DNA of 64,000 bases from Flavobacterium terrigena (GTDB lineage Bacteria > Bacteroidota > Bacteroidia > Flavobacteriales > Flavobacteriaceae). Below are positions 56,016 through 64,000 of the stretch, piece by piece; the stretch's first letter is position 1, and each line of letters opens with the position of its first letter. The notes beneath the pieces are model-generated. The model was not told the origin of the DNA, searched no databases, and saw only the letters and a list, made by a program, of their open reading frames with translations. The stretch is taken from NCBI RefSeq assembly GCF_900108955.1, contig NZ_FNYA01000002.1, positions 62,001 to 126,000 on the forward strand. The letters are read 5' to 3'. The position numbers and the translations under genes were made by a program.

Positions 56016-56219
56016 ATGAAAAATAACCTACTAAAAGTACACATGACTGTTTTTATAACATTCATGAGTTTCTTAGCAACAGCCCAACCTGTTGACCCAC
56101 CTGCAGACCCTGACCCAATCCCTGCGCCAATTGACAGCCAAATTATCTGGCTAGTAATTGTAGGAATTGCTTTTGCTTACTACATTATAAACAAAAAGAA
56201 AATTGCTTTTTCAAAATAA
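56016..56219 (+). CDS. Small secreted/membrane protein, Pro-Asp linker type
   Basis: 67 residues. Signal peptide MKNNLLKVHMTVFITFMSFLATAQ, a Pro/Asp-rich spacer (PVDPPADPDPIPAPIDSQ) and one membrane helix (IIWLVIVGIAFAYYII) ending in a basic tail. Such short proteins recur in flavobacteria and are sometimes mis-named signal peptidases; function unknown. TATTTTTG at 55971-55978 is a possible -7 box and a terminator follows. Confidence 0.75.
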   Translation: MKNNLLKVHMTVFITFMSFLATAQPVDPPADPDPIPAPIDSQIIWLVIVGIAFAYYIINKKKIAFSK

Positions 56220-56244
56220 AAAGTCAAAAGAAAATAAAAAACAA

Positions 56245-56280
56245 CACCCTTAAATAACCTACATTATTTAGGGGTTTTTT
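56245..56280 (+). terminator. Terminator after the 67-aa gene
   Basis: CCCTTAAATAA (56247-56257), loop CCTACA, TTATTTAGGGG (56264-56274) with one wobble pair, then a T-run. Confidence 0.75.
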
Positions 56281-56391
56281 ATTATAAAAAATTATCATTT
56301 AATTTATAGCACTTTATTAATTCTGAAAAAAAAACTATCTTTATAAAATATACAACACATTTGAATTAGGAAGTTAATAAAACATACTTAA

Positions 56392-57084
56392 ATGATTAAA
56401 GCTTTTCTAAAAAACAAAGACGTAGTTAAAACCCTAATACTAGTTTACTTCTTAAACTTAGTGTTTTATAGTATTTGTTCTTTTTTAAAATTCACTTCAG
56501 CTGAAACTGTTTTTTGGTTTTCCAGAATTCCCTTACTTTTAATTCTCTACTTAATTACTGGAAGAAAAAGCATTATTTACATAACTTCCTTATTATTATA
56601 CCAAACAGCTTCTATTCTGTTTTCAACTGGAAATCAAGACTTATTTATATACGGTAGCATATCTTCAGTTGGATATAAATTCTTATTATTATTAATTCTG
56701 CTACCATTAATTACAAAAGAAAATCGCTTAGCCATAAGTTTAGCTTGCTTACCTTTTTTCGTATTATTTCTTTATATTATTGAATTGGTTTTACACTCGT
56801 TAGGCGAATCGTTATTTATTTGGATATTAAATGCGTTAATTACCTCTATTATCGGAGGAATTGCAATTATACACTACATCAACAACTACGATTTGAAAGG
56901 TTATTGGTTACTAATTAGTTCTATACTCTTTATCATTCAAATTGGAGCATTTTTCATCAATAAGTTTTATATTAAAAGTGAAGCTATTTACCAGATGGTA
57001 ATCTTTTTTTATGGTTTATCACATTTTACTTTTTACAAGTTTATGATATTAAAAGAACAAGAAAGATTTAATGTTTCAACTTAA
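56392..57084 (+). CDS. Polytopic membrane protein of unknown function
   Basis: 230 residues with about seven predicted membrane helices and short loops; no conserved family motif recognised. Basic start MIKAFLKNKDVVKTL followed by LILVYFLNLVFYSICSFL, ends with FYKFMILKEQERFNVS in the cytoplasm. The pattern resembles small exosortase- or YhhN-like membrane proteins but this is not supported strongly. A single-gene unit with its own terminator. Role not predicted. Confidence 0.75.
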   Translation: MIKAFLKNKDVVKTLILVYFLNLVFYSICSFLKFTSAETVFWFSRIPLLLILYLITGRKSIIYITSLLLYQTASILFSTGNQDLFIYGSISSVGYKFLLLLILLPLITKENRLAISLACLPFFVLFLYIIELVLHSLGESLFIWILNALITSIIGGIAIIHYINNYDLKGYWLLISSILFIIQIGAFFINKFYIKSEAIYQMVIFFYGLSHFTFYKFMILKEQERFNVST

Positions 57085-57086
57085 AT

Positions 57087-57122
57087 AAAAAAGTCCCAAT
57101 TATTTAAAATTGGGACTTTTTA
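57087..57122. terminator. Bidirectional terminator between the membrane protein and folD
   Basis: AAAAAGTCCCAATT and AATTGGGACTTTTT form a 14-bp stem with a 6-base loop (about 57088-57121). Confidence 0.9.
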
Positions 57123-57137
57123 TTATAATTCTATTTT

Positions 57138-58013
57138 TTACTTTTTATTCGCTCTTGCTATTAAAGTGTTTTTTAATAACATCGCAATTGTCATTGGACC
57201 AACTCCACCAGGAACCGGCGTAATGTATGATGCTTTTTTAGAAACATTTTCAAAATCTACATCTCCAACAATTTTATATCCTTTTTCAGTTGTATCATCA
57301 GCAACACGAGTAATACCCACATCAATAATTACCGCATCATCTTTAATCATTTCTGCTTTTAAGTAATTTGGAACCCCAAGAGCTGAAATAATAATATCTG
57401 CTTGTGAAGTAATTTGAGTGATATTTTTAGTATGTGTATGCGTAACAGTTACCGTTGAATTTCCAGGAAAACCTTTTCTTCCCATTAAAATACTCATTGG
57501 ACGACCCACAATATGACTTCTTCCAATAACAACAGTGTGTTTTCCTTGAGTTTGAACGTTGTATCTTTCTAACAATTCTAAAATTCCGAAAGGTGTAGCT
57601 GGAATAAATGTACTCATATCCAACGCCATTTTTCCGAAGTTTTCAGGATGAAATCCATCAACATCTTTTGAAGGATGAATAGCCATAATTACTTCTTGAG
57701 TATCAATTTGTGGAGGCAAAGGTAATTGCACAATAAATCCATCAATATTTGAATCTTCGTTAAGTTCCTTAATTTTTTTAAGTAATTCTGTTTCAGAAGT
57801 AGTACTTGGCATTTTTATCAAAGTCGATTCGAAGCCTACTCTTTCACATGCCTTTACTTTACTACCAACATAGGTTAAACTCGCCCCATCATTTCCTACA
57901 ATAATTGCAGCTAAATGTGGTACTTTTTCCCCTTTGGCTTTCATTTTTGCTACTTCAGCAGCAATTTCATTTTTAATGTCTTCCGATACTTTTTTTCCGT
58001 CGAGTAGTTGCAT
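57138..58013 (-). CDS. folD: Bifunctional methylenetetrahydrofolate dehydrogenase/cyclohydrolase
   Basis: 291 residues. Family motifs SLTYVGSKVKACERVGF (catalytic Lys region), DGFIVQLPLPPQID, PSKDVDGFHPENFGKM, VVIGRSHIVGRPMSILM (NADP binding) and TPVPGGVGPMTIAMLL. Interconverts methylene- and formyl-tetrahydrofolate for purine and Met synthesis in the cytoplasm. Separate from ffh: a terminator is between them. Confidence 0.96.
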   Translation of the reverse strand: MQLLDGKKVSEDIKNEIAAEVAKMKAKGEKVPHLAAIIVGNDGASLTYVGSKVKACERVGFESTLIKMPSTTSETELLKKIKELNEDSNIDGFIVQLPLPPQIDTQEVIMAIHPSKDVDGFHPENFGKMALDMSTFIPATPFGILELLERYNVQTQGKHTVVIGRSHIVGRPMSILMGRKGFPGNSTVTVTHTHTKNITQITSQADIIISALGVPNYLKAEMIKDDAVIIDVGITRVADDTTEKGYKIVGDVDFENVSKKASYITPVPGGVGPMTIAMLLKNTLIARANKK

Positions 58014-58043
58014 TTTCTTTGTATTGTGAGTTGTTGTAATCGT

Positions 58044-58073
58044 ATAAAAAAAGACGCAAATAGTCGCGTCTTT
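58044..58073 (-). terminator. Terminator of ffh
   Basis: AAAGACGC (58050-58057), 8-base loop, GCGTCTTT (58066-58073), then a run of T on the minus strand. Confidence 0.8.
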
Positions 58074-58080
58074 AAATTTT

Positions 58081-59433
58081 TTATTTCATTCCAGGCATAT
58101 TTGGCATTCCTTTACCGCCCATCATTTGCATCAATTTTTTTCCGCCACCACCTTGCATCATTTTCATCATTTTGCTCATTTGGTCAAACTGTTTCATCAA
58201 TTGATTCACTTCTTCAATTTTTCTACCAGCACCTTTAGCAATACGTGTTTTTCTTTTTACATCAATTATAGATGGCTTACTTCTTTCTTTTGGCGTCATC
58301 GATTGAATGATTGCTTCAACATGTTTGAAAGCATCATCTTCAATTTCCACATCTTTTAAAGCTTTTCCAGCTCCAGGAATCATTCCGACAAGGTCTTTCA
58401 TGCTTCCCATTTTTTTAATTTGCTGAATTTGCGCTAAGAAATCATCAAAACCAAATTCGTTTTTAGCGATTTTCTTCTGAATTTTTCTTGCTTCTTCTTC
58501 ATCATATTGCTCTTGTGCTCTTTCTACTAAAGACACAACATCACCCATTCCTAAAATTCTTTCCGCCATACGAGAAGGATAGAACACATCAATTGCGTCC
58601 ATTTTTTCTCCAGTACCAATGAATTTTATAGGTTTATTTACAACAGATTTAATAGAAATTGCTGCTCCACCACGAGTATCTCCATCTAATTTAGTTAAGA
58701 TAACTCCGTCGAAGTTTAACCTATCATTGAAGGCTTTTGCTGTATTTACAGCATCTTGACCTGTCATGGCATCCACAACAAATAAAGTTTCGTGTGGTGT
58801 AATAGCTTTATGAACGTTTGCAATTTCGTTCATCATTTCTTCATCAACAGCTAAACGACCAGCAGTATCAATAATTACAACATTGAAACCGTTTGCTTTT
58901 GCGTGCTTAATTGCATTTTCAGCGATAGAAACCGCATTTTTATTTTCTGGCTCAGAATAAACTTCTACACCAATTTGATCTCCAACAACATGCAATTGAT
59001 TAATTGCCGCAGGACGATAAATATCACAAGCAACCAATAAAGGTTTTTTGTTTTTCTTAGTTTTTAAAAAGTTGGCTAATTTACCAGAAAAGGTAGTTTT
59101 ACCAGAACCTTGTAAACCTGACATCAAAATCACAGTAGGATTTCCTGATAAATTCACACCAGCAACATCACCACCCATTAATTCAGTCAATTCATCCTTA
59201 ACTAATTTCACCAATAATTGACCTGGTTGTAATGTAGTTAATACGTTTTCTCCAATTGCTTTATCTTTTACACGAGTCGTAAAATCTTTAGCAATTTTAA
59301 AGTTAACATCGGCATCTAACAACGCACGACGCACTTCTTTTAACGTATCGGCAACATTTACATCGGTAATTTTTCCGTGTCCTTTTAGTATATGGAATGC
59401 TTTATCTAACTTATCGGTAAGATTATCAAACAT
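58081..59433 (-). CDS. ffh: Signal recognition particle GTPase Ffh
   Basis: 450 residues. N domain, then G domain with GLQGSGKTTFSGKLA (P-loop), DIYRPAAINQLH, DTAGRLAVDEEMM, TKLDGDTRGGAA and the GTPase-specific I-box; the M domain is methionine-rich at the end (QFDQMSKMMKMMQGG, LMQMMGGKGMP). Binds 4.5S RNA and hydrophobic signal sequences and delivers nascent membrane proteins to FtsY. Promoter at 59459-59491. Confidence 0.97.
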   Translation of the reverse strand: MFDNLTDKLDKAFHILKGHGKITDVNVADTLKEVRRALLDADVNFKIAKDFTTRVKDKAIGENVLTTLQPGQLLVKLVKDELTELMGGDVAGVNLSGNPTVILMSGLQGSGKTTFSGKLANFLKTKKNKKPLLVACDIYRPAAINQLHVVGDQIGVEVYSEPENKNAVSIAENAIKHAKANGFNVVIIDTAGRLAVDEEMMNEIANVHKAITPHETLFVVDAMTGQDAVNTAKAFNDRLNFDGVILTKLDGDTRGGAAISIKSVVNKPIKFIGTGEKMDAIDVFYPSRMAERILGMGDVVSLVERAQEQYDEEEARKIQKKIAKNEFGFDDFLAQIQQIKKMGSMKDLVGMIPGAGKALKDVEIEDDAFKHVEAIIQSMTPKERSKPSIIDVKRKTRIAKGAGRKIEEVNQLMKQFDQMSKMMKMMQGGGGKKLMQMMGGKGMPNMPGMK

Positions 59434-59458
59434 AATTATTGAGCTTTTTAATGAAGTG

Positions 59459-59491
59459 CAAATTTAGTAATTTGATTTTTAAGATATCAAA
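59459..59491 (-). promoter_or_regulatory. Promoter of ffh
   Basis: Minus strand: TTTG (59488-59491), 21-base spacer, TAAATTTG (59459-59466). Full match to the flavobacterial -33/-7 pattern. Confidence 0.6.
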
Positions 59492-59501
59492 TTATTGAAA
59501 T

Positions 59502-59532
59502 AAAAAAAACCGCTTATTTTCATAAACGGTTA
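59502..59532 (-). terminator. Terminator of the Cys/Lys-rich peptide gene
   Basis: AACCG-TTAT (59508-59517) pairs with ATAA-CGGTT (59522-59531) around a C-A mismatch; T-run on the minus strand. Confidence 0.7.
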
Positions 59533-59552
59533 AATTTTTAAATAAAAACTTA

Positions 59553-59735
59553 TTATTTTTTTGAACAACAAGATTTTTTAGCTGAAGTTGAGCAAGATTT
59601 TGCATCTTTTTTATCAGTACAAGCTTTTTCAGTTTTAGCTTTTTTCTTTTCTTTTTCTTTTTCTTTGAAATCAACTACAGAAGCAGAAGAAACCATAAAT
59701 GCCATTAAAGCAACGATTGATAATACTTTTTTCAT
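59553..59735 (-). CDS. Secreted Cys/Lys-rich peptide of unknown function
   Basis: 60 residues from ATG 59735. Signal peptide MKKVLSIVALMAFMVSSASV, followed by a charged stretch (DFKEKEKEKKKAK) and four cysteines: C39, C48, C56 and C57 in ACTDKKDAKSC and SCCSKK. Mature part is about 40 residues, over a third Lys. This could be a metal- or polyanion-binding or antimicrobial-like peptide; no family recognised. The longer frame from 59867 is not a credible start. TATATTTG (59780-59787, minus) with TTTG 15 bases upstream may be its promoter. Confidence 0.7.
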   Translation of the reverse strand: MKKVLSIVALMAFMVSSASVVDFKEKEKEKKKAKTEKACTDKKDAKSCSTSAKKSCCSKK

Positions 59736-59820
59736 GTTATTTATTTTTAAATTAATGTTATAAATTCGTTTCAAGAATTCAAATATATAAAATTTTAAAT
59801 ACCAAAATGATAAATTTTTC

Positions 59821-60291
59821 TTAATTTTTTTCGAAAGTAACATAATCAGTTCCTCCTCCTCCACCACTAACGTGAATTAATTGAATCTTTGTTGAATTAT
59901 AAGAAACTATATTCCAATCTTCGGTTAATTCTGCAAAATTTGCTGGTGTAGAAAAAGCGATATTAAAATCTAAATCGTTACTCGGACTATCATCATTACT
60001 ATTATCTGAAGTTACTGACCAAGTTCCTAAATAAGTATCGACACCATTTGTTGCAGATAATACACTTCCAGCACCAAATGAAAAATTATATCCTGTAAAA
60101 TTCGAGGTTTCATTGACACCAGAATCGTTAAATAAAGTAATTCTCCAAGTACCATTATTAACAGTATTTATAACTGGTGTAGGATCTACACTAGCATTTA
60201 CAACAACATCATCGTCTTCATCTGTACATGATGAAACTACACTTAACAGCAATAAAAACACAAAAGCTGAAATTATTTTGATTTTTTTCAT
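59821..60291 (-). CDS. Lipocalin-like lipoprotein
   Basis: 156 residues. Lipoprotein leader ending LLSVVSSC, an acidic linker (TDEDDDVVVN), then a single beta domain (NNGTWRITLFNDSGVNETSNFTGYNFSFGAGSVLSATN...YLGTWSVTSDNSN) resembling calycin/lipocalin-like lipoproteins. Ligand unknown. Acidic residues right after the lipobox Cys fit the Bacteroidota surface-export signal for lipoproteins, so surface display is possible. Confidence 0.8.
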   Translation of the reverse strand: MKKIKIISAFVFLLLLSVVSSCTDEDDDVVVNASVDPTPVINTVNNGTWRITLFNDSGVNETSNFTGYNFSFGAGSVLSATNGVDTYLGTWSVTSDNSNDDSPSNDLDFNIAFSTPANFAELTEDWNIVSYNSTKIQLIHVSGGGGGTDYVTFEKN

Positions 60292-60402
60292 AATTATTTA
60301 AGTTTAAAAAACATTATAAAGATAACGAAAAAAACAGAAGAATCATTAGTTTATTAATCAACTAATATTTAACTCATAATACAATACTTGAACGCCTATT
60401 CT

Positions 60403-60705
60403 CTAAACATTGCATTTCTGTTTAACAATACTTACAATTTCATTTTTAGAAACAACCCCAGATTGCCTCCACAACATTTTTCCGTTTTGAAATAACATCA
60501 TTGTAGGCACACCCTTAACCTGAAATTGAGCAGCAATTTCTTGATTCTTATCTACATCAATTTTGATGATACTTACTGCTTCACCTAGTTCTTCTTTTGC
60601 ATCTACTAAAATAGGCGCTAAAGCTTGACATGGCCCACACCAAGTTGCAAAAAAGTCAATTAAAACAGGTTTATTTCCATTAATTAATTCTTGAAACTTA
60701 CTCAT
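60403..60705 (-). CDS. trxA: Thioredoxin family protein
   Basis: 100 residues from ATG 60705 (MSKFQELINGNKPVLIDFFATWCGPC); catalytic Cys23 and Cys26 in WCGPC, cis-Pro in VKGVPTMMLF. Thioredoxins reduce disulfides in the cytoplasm. No signal peptide. An alternative ATG two codons upstream exists. Its start overlaps the end of the 68-residue membrane gene by 8 bases (ATGAGTAA), so translation of the two is coupled. Confidence 0.93.
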   Translation of the reverse strand: MSKFQELINGNKPVLIDFFATWCGPCQALAPILVDAKEELGEAVSIIKIDVDKNQEIAAQFQVKGVPTMMLFQNGKMLWRQSGVVSKNEIVSIVKQKCNV

Positions 60706-60904
60706 CTTCATTTTTTTTAGTAGGTAAATTACAACCTCTTGGTCCACATCCTAAATTAAAAATAGCTTGAAACAAAAAGAATATTCCAAAAGCAATAAAA
60801 ACCCATTGATTTTGCTCGTAAGCTGTGTAAAAACAAAACAAGGCTATGGCTATTCTGAAATAACGCATAAAATGCCAGTTAGCAAACAACAACTTCTTCA
60901 TCAT
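60698..60904 (-). CDS. Small DUF2892-like membrane protein
   Basis: 68 residues with two membrane helices (FMRYFRIAIALFCFYTAY and WVFIAFGIFFLFQAIFNLGC) and a CGPRGCN motif at the cytoplasmic end. Resembles the YgaP-type/DUF2892 module. Overlap with the thioredoxin suggests it supplies or takes reducing power with it; the two Cys might be its partner site. Inference only. Confidence 0.75.
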   Translation of the reverse strand: MMKKLLFANWHFMRYFRIAIALFCFYTAYEQNQWVFIAFGIFFLFQAIFNLGCGPRGCNLPTKKNEDE

Positions 60905-60964
60905 GTAAAATATTTAAGTAAATGTAAGAAACTTTAAATAACTATTTGTAACAAAGATTACAAA

Positions 60965-62638
60965 CTAAAACTGAAAATAAATAAAAGGTTGTGGCCCAGC
61001 TGATGCTGTTGCATAAACCAACCAGAATATCAATCCTAAAACAATTGCTCTTGTAATTAAAGGCATTGCTTTAAACACATTTTGAATTGCAATGGTAACT
61101 TTTTCTGGAATATAATGCCAAAAATAGCCCAAAAACATTAGGATAAATACGTTTTGATAGCCTTGAATAATTGTTAACCATTGATTGAAGTCGAAAGTAA
61201 CTTTTCCAATATTTTCAATTATTTGCAATGCTGTTGTGAAATCTTTTGCACGGAAGAAAATCCAACAAAAAGCCACAAAATGAAACGTCACAAGAATAGC
61301 GAAAAACTTTAAAAATGGCGTCAAAAAGAATATTTTACGTTTTGATTCTGGATAATATTCTAAAAATATTTTATGAACTGCTAAAGCCATTCCGTGTAAA
61401 GCTCCCCAAATTATAAATCGTAAACTTGCTCCATGCCATAATCCTCCTAATAACATCGTGGTCATTAAGTTGACATTGGTATACATTGTTTTTTCTTTTT
61501 CCTTTGAAAATAAGAACGTAAATGCAAAAATTACAGTTGAAGCAATAGCGATAATTAAAGGAATATTACTCGTTTGAGAATACGAAATTCCCCAAACAAT
61601 TAATCCGAAGAAAAACAATCCTGGGAATAAAAACCCAGCAATTGTTCCGTAACGGTTTCCTCCAACTGAAATGTATAAGAAATCTTTTAACCAAGTGGAT
61701 AATGAAATATGCCAACGACGCCAGAAATCGGTAATAGAAGTCGATTTATAAGGAGTTCGGAAATTGGTCGGTAATTTGAAACCTAACAATAATGCCACAC
61801 CAATTGCCATGTCAGAATATCCCGAAAAATCACAATAAATTTGAATGGTATATCCGTAAGAAGCCATTAAATTTTCGAAAGGTGTGTAACTATTTGGCAA
61901 GTCGAAAACACGATCAACGAAGTTTAGTGAAATATAATCGGAAATTACTGTTTTCTTAATTAATCCACCAATAATTAATAGAAATGCGCGATTGATATCG
62001 TCTTGCGTTACATTTAATTTCTGGTAAATTTGCGGTAAGAAATCTTTCGCTCTAACGATTGGTCCAGCTACTAATTGTGGGAAAAACGAAACGAAAAACA
62101 AATAATCAATAAAACGTTTTGTAGGTTCAATTTCTTTTCGATACACTTCAATAATATAACTGATTGACTGGAATGTATAAAACGAAATTCCAACAGGTAA
62201 AATCACATCAAAAAATGACATTTTCCCGCCAGTTAAGTTGTTCGTAATATCAACTAAAAAGTTACTGTATTTGAAATACCCTAAAAATCCTAAATTCAGG
62301 ATAACACTAAAAGTCAAATATAATTTCTTATTAACAACACTTGATGTTCGATGAACTAAACCAGCTAAATTATAATCGACAACGGCAGAACCTAAAAGTA
62401 ATAAAAAGTAGATTCCGCTTGATTTGTAATAGAAAAACAACGAAAATAAGATCACATAAACCATTCGTAACGTGTCTGCTTTTCTTAGTAAAATATACCA
62501 AAAGTAAAACACCAAAAACAAACCTAAAAATAAGCCCGTATTAAAAAGCAACGGTTCTTTTTCGTTATAAACGAACCATTTTTCAACTACTTCAGGAGTA
62601 ACTTTTCCGATATTTTTATAAAACCATTCTTGTAACAC
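60965..62638 (-). CDS. MBOAT family O-acyltransferase (AlgI/DltB type)
   Basis: 557 residues, about 11 membrane helices. Family landmarks: PVGISFYTFQSISYIIEVYR, FVSFFPQLVAGPIVRA, CDFSGYSDMAIGVALLLG, DFWRRWHISLSTWLKDFLYI and the catalytic His in GGLWHGASLRFIIWGALHG. MBOAT proteins of this group pass acetyl or other acyl groups across the inner membrane to cell-surface polymers, with a partner SGNH protein transferring them. Exactly such a partner lies 6 bases upstream (62645-64000). Confidence 0.94.
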   Translation of the reverse strand: MLQEWFYKNIGKVTPEVVEKWFVYNEKEPLLFNTGLFLGLFLVFYFWYILLRKADTLRMVYVILFSLFFYYKSSGIYFLLLLGSAVVDYNLAGLVHRTSSVVNKKLYLTFSVILNLGFLGYFKYSNFLVDITNNLTGGKMSFFDVILPVGISFYTFQSISYIIEVYRKEIEPTKRFIDYLFFVSFFPQLVAGPIVRAKDFLPQIYQKLNVTQDDINRAFLLIIGGLIKKTVISDYISLNFVDRVFDLPNSYTPFENLMASYGYTIQIYCDFSGYSDMAIGVALLLGFKLPTNFRTPYKSTSITDFWRRWHISLSTWLKDFLYISVGGNRYGTIAGFLFPGLFFFGLIVWGISYSQTSNIPLIIAIASTVIFAFTFLFSKEKEKTMYTNVNLMTTMLLGGLWHGASLRFIIWGALHGMALAVHKIFLEYYPESKRKIFFLTPFLKFFAILVTFHFVAFCWIFFRAKDFTTALQIIENIGKVTFDFNQWLTIIQGYQNVFILMFLGYFWHYIPEKVTIAIQNVFKAMPLITRAIVLGLIFWLVYATASAGPQPFIYFQF

Positions 62639-62644
62639 GCTTCT

Positions 62645-64000
62645 TTATTTTTCAGATTTATAAAATTCGTAAGATTGAATAAAGGCATCGAAAAACAATT
62701 CACCTTGTTTTTCATATCCTGCATTTGAATAATGGACTTTATCTCTAGCCATTAATCCCATTCTCGAATTGATATTTATGTTTTTATTTCCACCAAAAAC
62801 GTCTAATAAATCCCAAACGGCATAGTTTTCAGTTGGTGCCATTTCAATGATTTTTTCAGCATATTTTTCGATGTAAATGTTTTTATGTTTTCTATGTAAA
62901 ACAGATGGTGGCGAAGTTGTAACCAAAATTGAAGCTTCTGGACATTTTTGCTTAATTCCGTCAATCATTGTTTTTAAATTTCCGAAATAGGTTGCAATAT
63001 CTTGTTTATCGAAACTTTCGTTTGTTCCTAAAGAAATCACATATAAATCGGCTTCTAAAGCTGGTAATTGTTCGAAAAATAACGGGAATTTATTGTAATC
63101 GTTACTTTTCGCACCGTTAACACCAATAGCACTATAAGTTACTCCAGGTTTTTCATTTTCTAAAATCAAACCATTTAAAGCAAAATCAGAAGCATTTTCA
63201 TCTCCGATAATTGTTATTTTATCAATTGGTTTTGCTGAAGTGTAATTATTAGAAATTGGTGTGTTTTCTAAAGCAATTGGTTCGTAAACATATTTTACTG
63301 TAGAAACCGTTTTGTAAGTTGTAACCGATTTTCCACCAGGAATTTTTAAAATTTTTCCATCGCGAATATTGTCTGATTTCAATCCGTTAGCTGATTTCAA
63401 CTGTTTTAATGAAATGTTGTATTTATCTGCAATTCCACCTAAAACTTCACCTGGCTTTACTTTATGCGAACTTGTTGCAGGTGTTTTTACCGCAACTTTT
63501 TCTTGAGTGGTATAACTCTTTTTAGCAAATGCGACATTGAAAATATTTTCGTTTTTTGGAGAAATGACTTTCAATTTTGTAAAATCGAATTGTGCATCTT
63601 TCACCAACATGTCGATATGGAAACTTTTTTGTTTTGGTTCGAAAGAAATTCCGCTTAACCCAACAGGTTTTGAAGCATCAGCATATAAATTTCTTGTAGC
63701 AGAAAATCCGCCAGAACCTGTAAAACGTATTGGTGAACTATTATTTGTTCCTGCTAAACTATATGGAAAAGTGAATCCGAAACCCGCATTTCCGAATACT
63801 TGTTGCATTCTTCTACGGATTTTTGCCGTGTACAAATCGGCTTGAATATGCGAATCGCCAATATGAACAATTCGTACTTTTCTATCTTGATTTTCTTCTA
63901 ATAAATACAATTTTTCAAAAACATTAGCTAATGCTTTTTCATTAATAATTACGTTACCAAACGCTTCAAAATTTGCCGTATCAATAGCAACTGAAATACT
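62645..64000 (-). CDS. SGNH/GDSL-like protein with internal LysM, N-terminus outside window
   Basis: At least 451 residues; the frame stays open to the window edge (TANFEAFGNVIINEKALANVF precedes the region), so no start is present. The SGNH fold begins with VHIGDSHIQADLY (Ser block), is interrupted by a LysM domain (HKVKPGEVLGGIADKYNISLKQL ... LKIPG), then continues with VISLGTNESF and RDKVHYSNAGYEKQG (Asp-x-x-His). Probably the periplasmic O-acetyltransferase/esterase partner of the adjacent MBOAT, with the LysM perhaps anchoring it to peptidoglycan. Confidence 0.82.
   Translation of the reverse strand, partial: SISVAIDTANFEAFGNVIINEKALANVFEKLYLLEENQDRKVRIVHIGDSHIQADLYTAKIRRRMQQVFGNAGFGFTFPYSLAGTNNSSPIRFTGSGGFSATRNLYADASKPVGLSGISFEPKQKSFHIDMLVKDAQFDFTKLKVISPKNENIFNVAFAKKSYTTQEKVAVKTPATSSHKVKPGEVLGGIADKYNISLKQLKSANGLKSDNIRDGKILKIPGGKSVTTYKTVSTVKYVYEPIALENTPISNNYTSAKPIDKITIIGDENASDFALNGLILENEKPGVTYSAIGVNGAKSNDYNKFPLFFEQLPALEADLYVISLGTNESFDKQDIATYFGNLKTMIDGIKQKCPEASILVTTSPPSVLHRKHKNIYIEKYAEKIIEMAPTENYAVWDLLDVFGGNKNININSRMGLMARDKVHYSNAGYEKQGELFFDAFIQSYEFYKSEK

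Noticed and set aside
59492-59674. 60-residue Lys/Leu-rich minus-strand frame overlapping the Cys/Lys peptide gene
   Set aside because: Same-strand alternative frame of the A-rich Lys codons and overlapping the terminator; the frame with a signal peptide is preferred.
60945-60964. TTTGTAA/TTACAAA hairpin as a terminator of the MBOAT gene
   Set aside because: Only 7 AT-rich base pairs and a broken T-tract; too weak to list as a terminator.
1-64000. tRNA, rRNA, CRISPR, prophage, insertion sequence or defence system
   Set aside because: None seen on reading both strands; genes are mostly housekeeping or envelope-related and composition is even.

Overview
The window looks like a chromosomal segment of a flavobacterium (Bacteroidota, Flavobacteriaceae, Flavobacterium-like). 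The DNA is strongly AT-rich, genes generally lack a clear Shine-Dalgarno sequence, several upstream regions carry the Bacteroidota-type TAnnTTTG -7 box, and many secreted proteins end in a type IX secretion (T9SS) type A sorting domain. No tRNA, rRNA, CRISPR array, prophage, transposase or recognisable defence island was seen.

Layout. 1-6.8 kb: two giant tandem paralogous delta-60 repeat surface proteins, the first cut by the window edge. 6.9-13.7 kb: a LolD/MacB-type ABC ATPase, a di-haem cytochrome c peroxidase with a hairpin touching its start codon, a PhoX-like T9SS phosphatase, a leucine-rich repeat protein and an alpha/beta hydrolase broken by one in-frame TGA. 13.7-19.1 kb: dapF, a structured non-coding element, htrA, a PagL-like outer-membrane protein, long-form gap and an SRPBCC protein. 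19.1-29.3 kb, mostly minus strand: an APC permease, a LysM-NlpC/P60 hydrolase, the FAD dehydrogenase-GNAT-mltG operon, a GLPGLI/PNGase F-like fusion and recQ. 29.4-38 kb, mostly plus strand: a tightly overlapping kdsD-tatC-AhpD-like-lptB group, a bPH-like membrane protein and two tandem DUF5808-like miniproteins; then a minus-strand GH25 lysozyme and pssA; then PorV-like, Lnb-like and lipocalin-like envelope genes.

38-43 kb: two unrelated-type aconitases side by side (acnA, acnB), separated by a strong terminator. 43.6-50.5 kb: a secreted esterase and two T9SS cargo genes whose promoter, terminator and signal-peptide regions look duplicated from each other. 50.6-55.8 kb: a periplasmic foldase operon of three SurA/parvulin-like proteins followed by a MoxR ATPase. 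56-60.9 kb: small secreted and membrane proteins, folD, ffh, a Cys/Lys-rich secreted peptide, a lipoprotein, and a thioredoxin with a membrane partner. 61-64 kb: an MBOAT O-acyltransferase with an SGNH/LysM protein running off the window, probably acetylating an extracellular or wall polymer.

Together most of the window is envelope biology: LPS (kdsD, lptB, PagL-like), lipoprotein maturation (Lnb-like), outer-membrane protein folding (parvulins, HtrA), peptidoglycan (dapF, mltG, NlpC/P60, GH25), T9SS cargo and polymer O-acetylation, mixed with central metabolism (gap, acnA, acnB, folD). No wholly new multi-gene system is evident. The most notable signals are the single-base-broken hydrolase, the peroxidase leader hairpin, the non-coding element upstream of htrA, the PagL-like protein lacking the expected Glu, the duplicated T9SS leader cassette and the LysM domain inserted in the SGNH protein.
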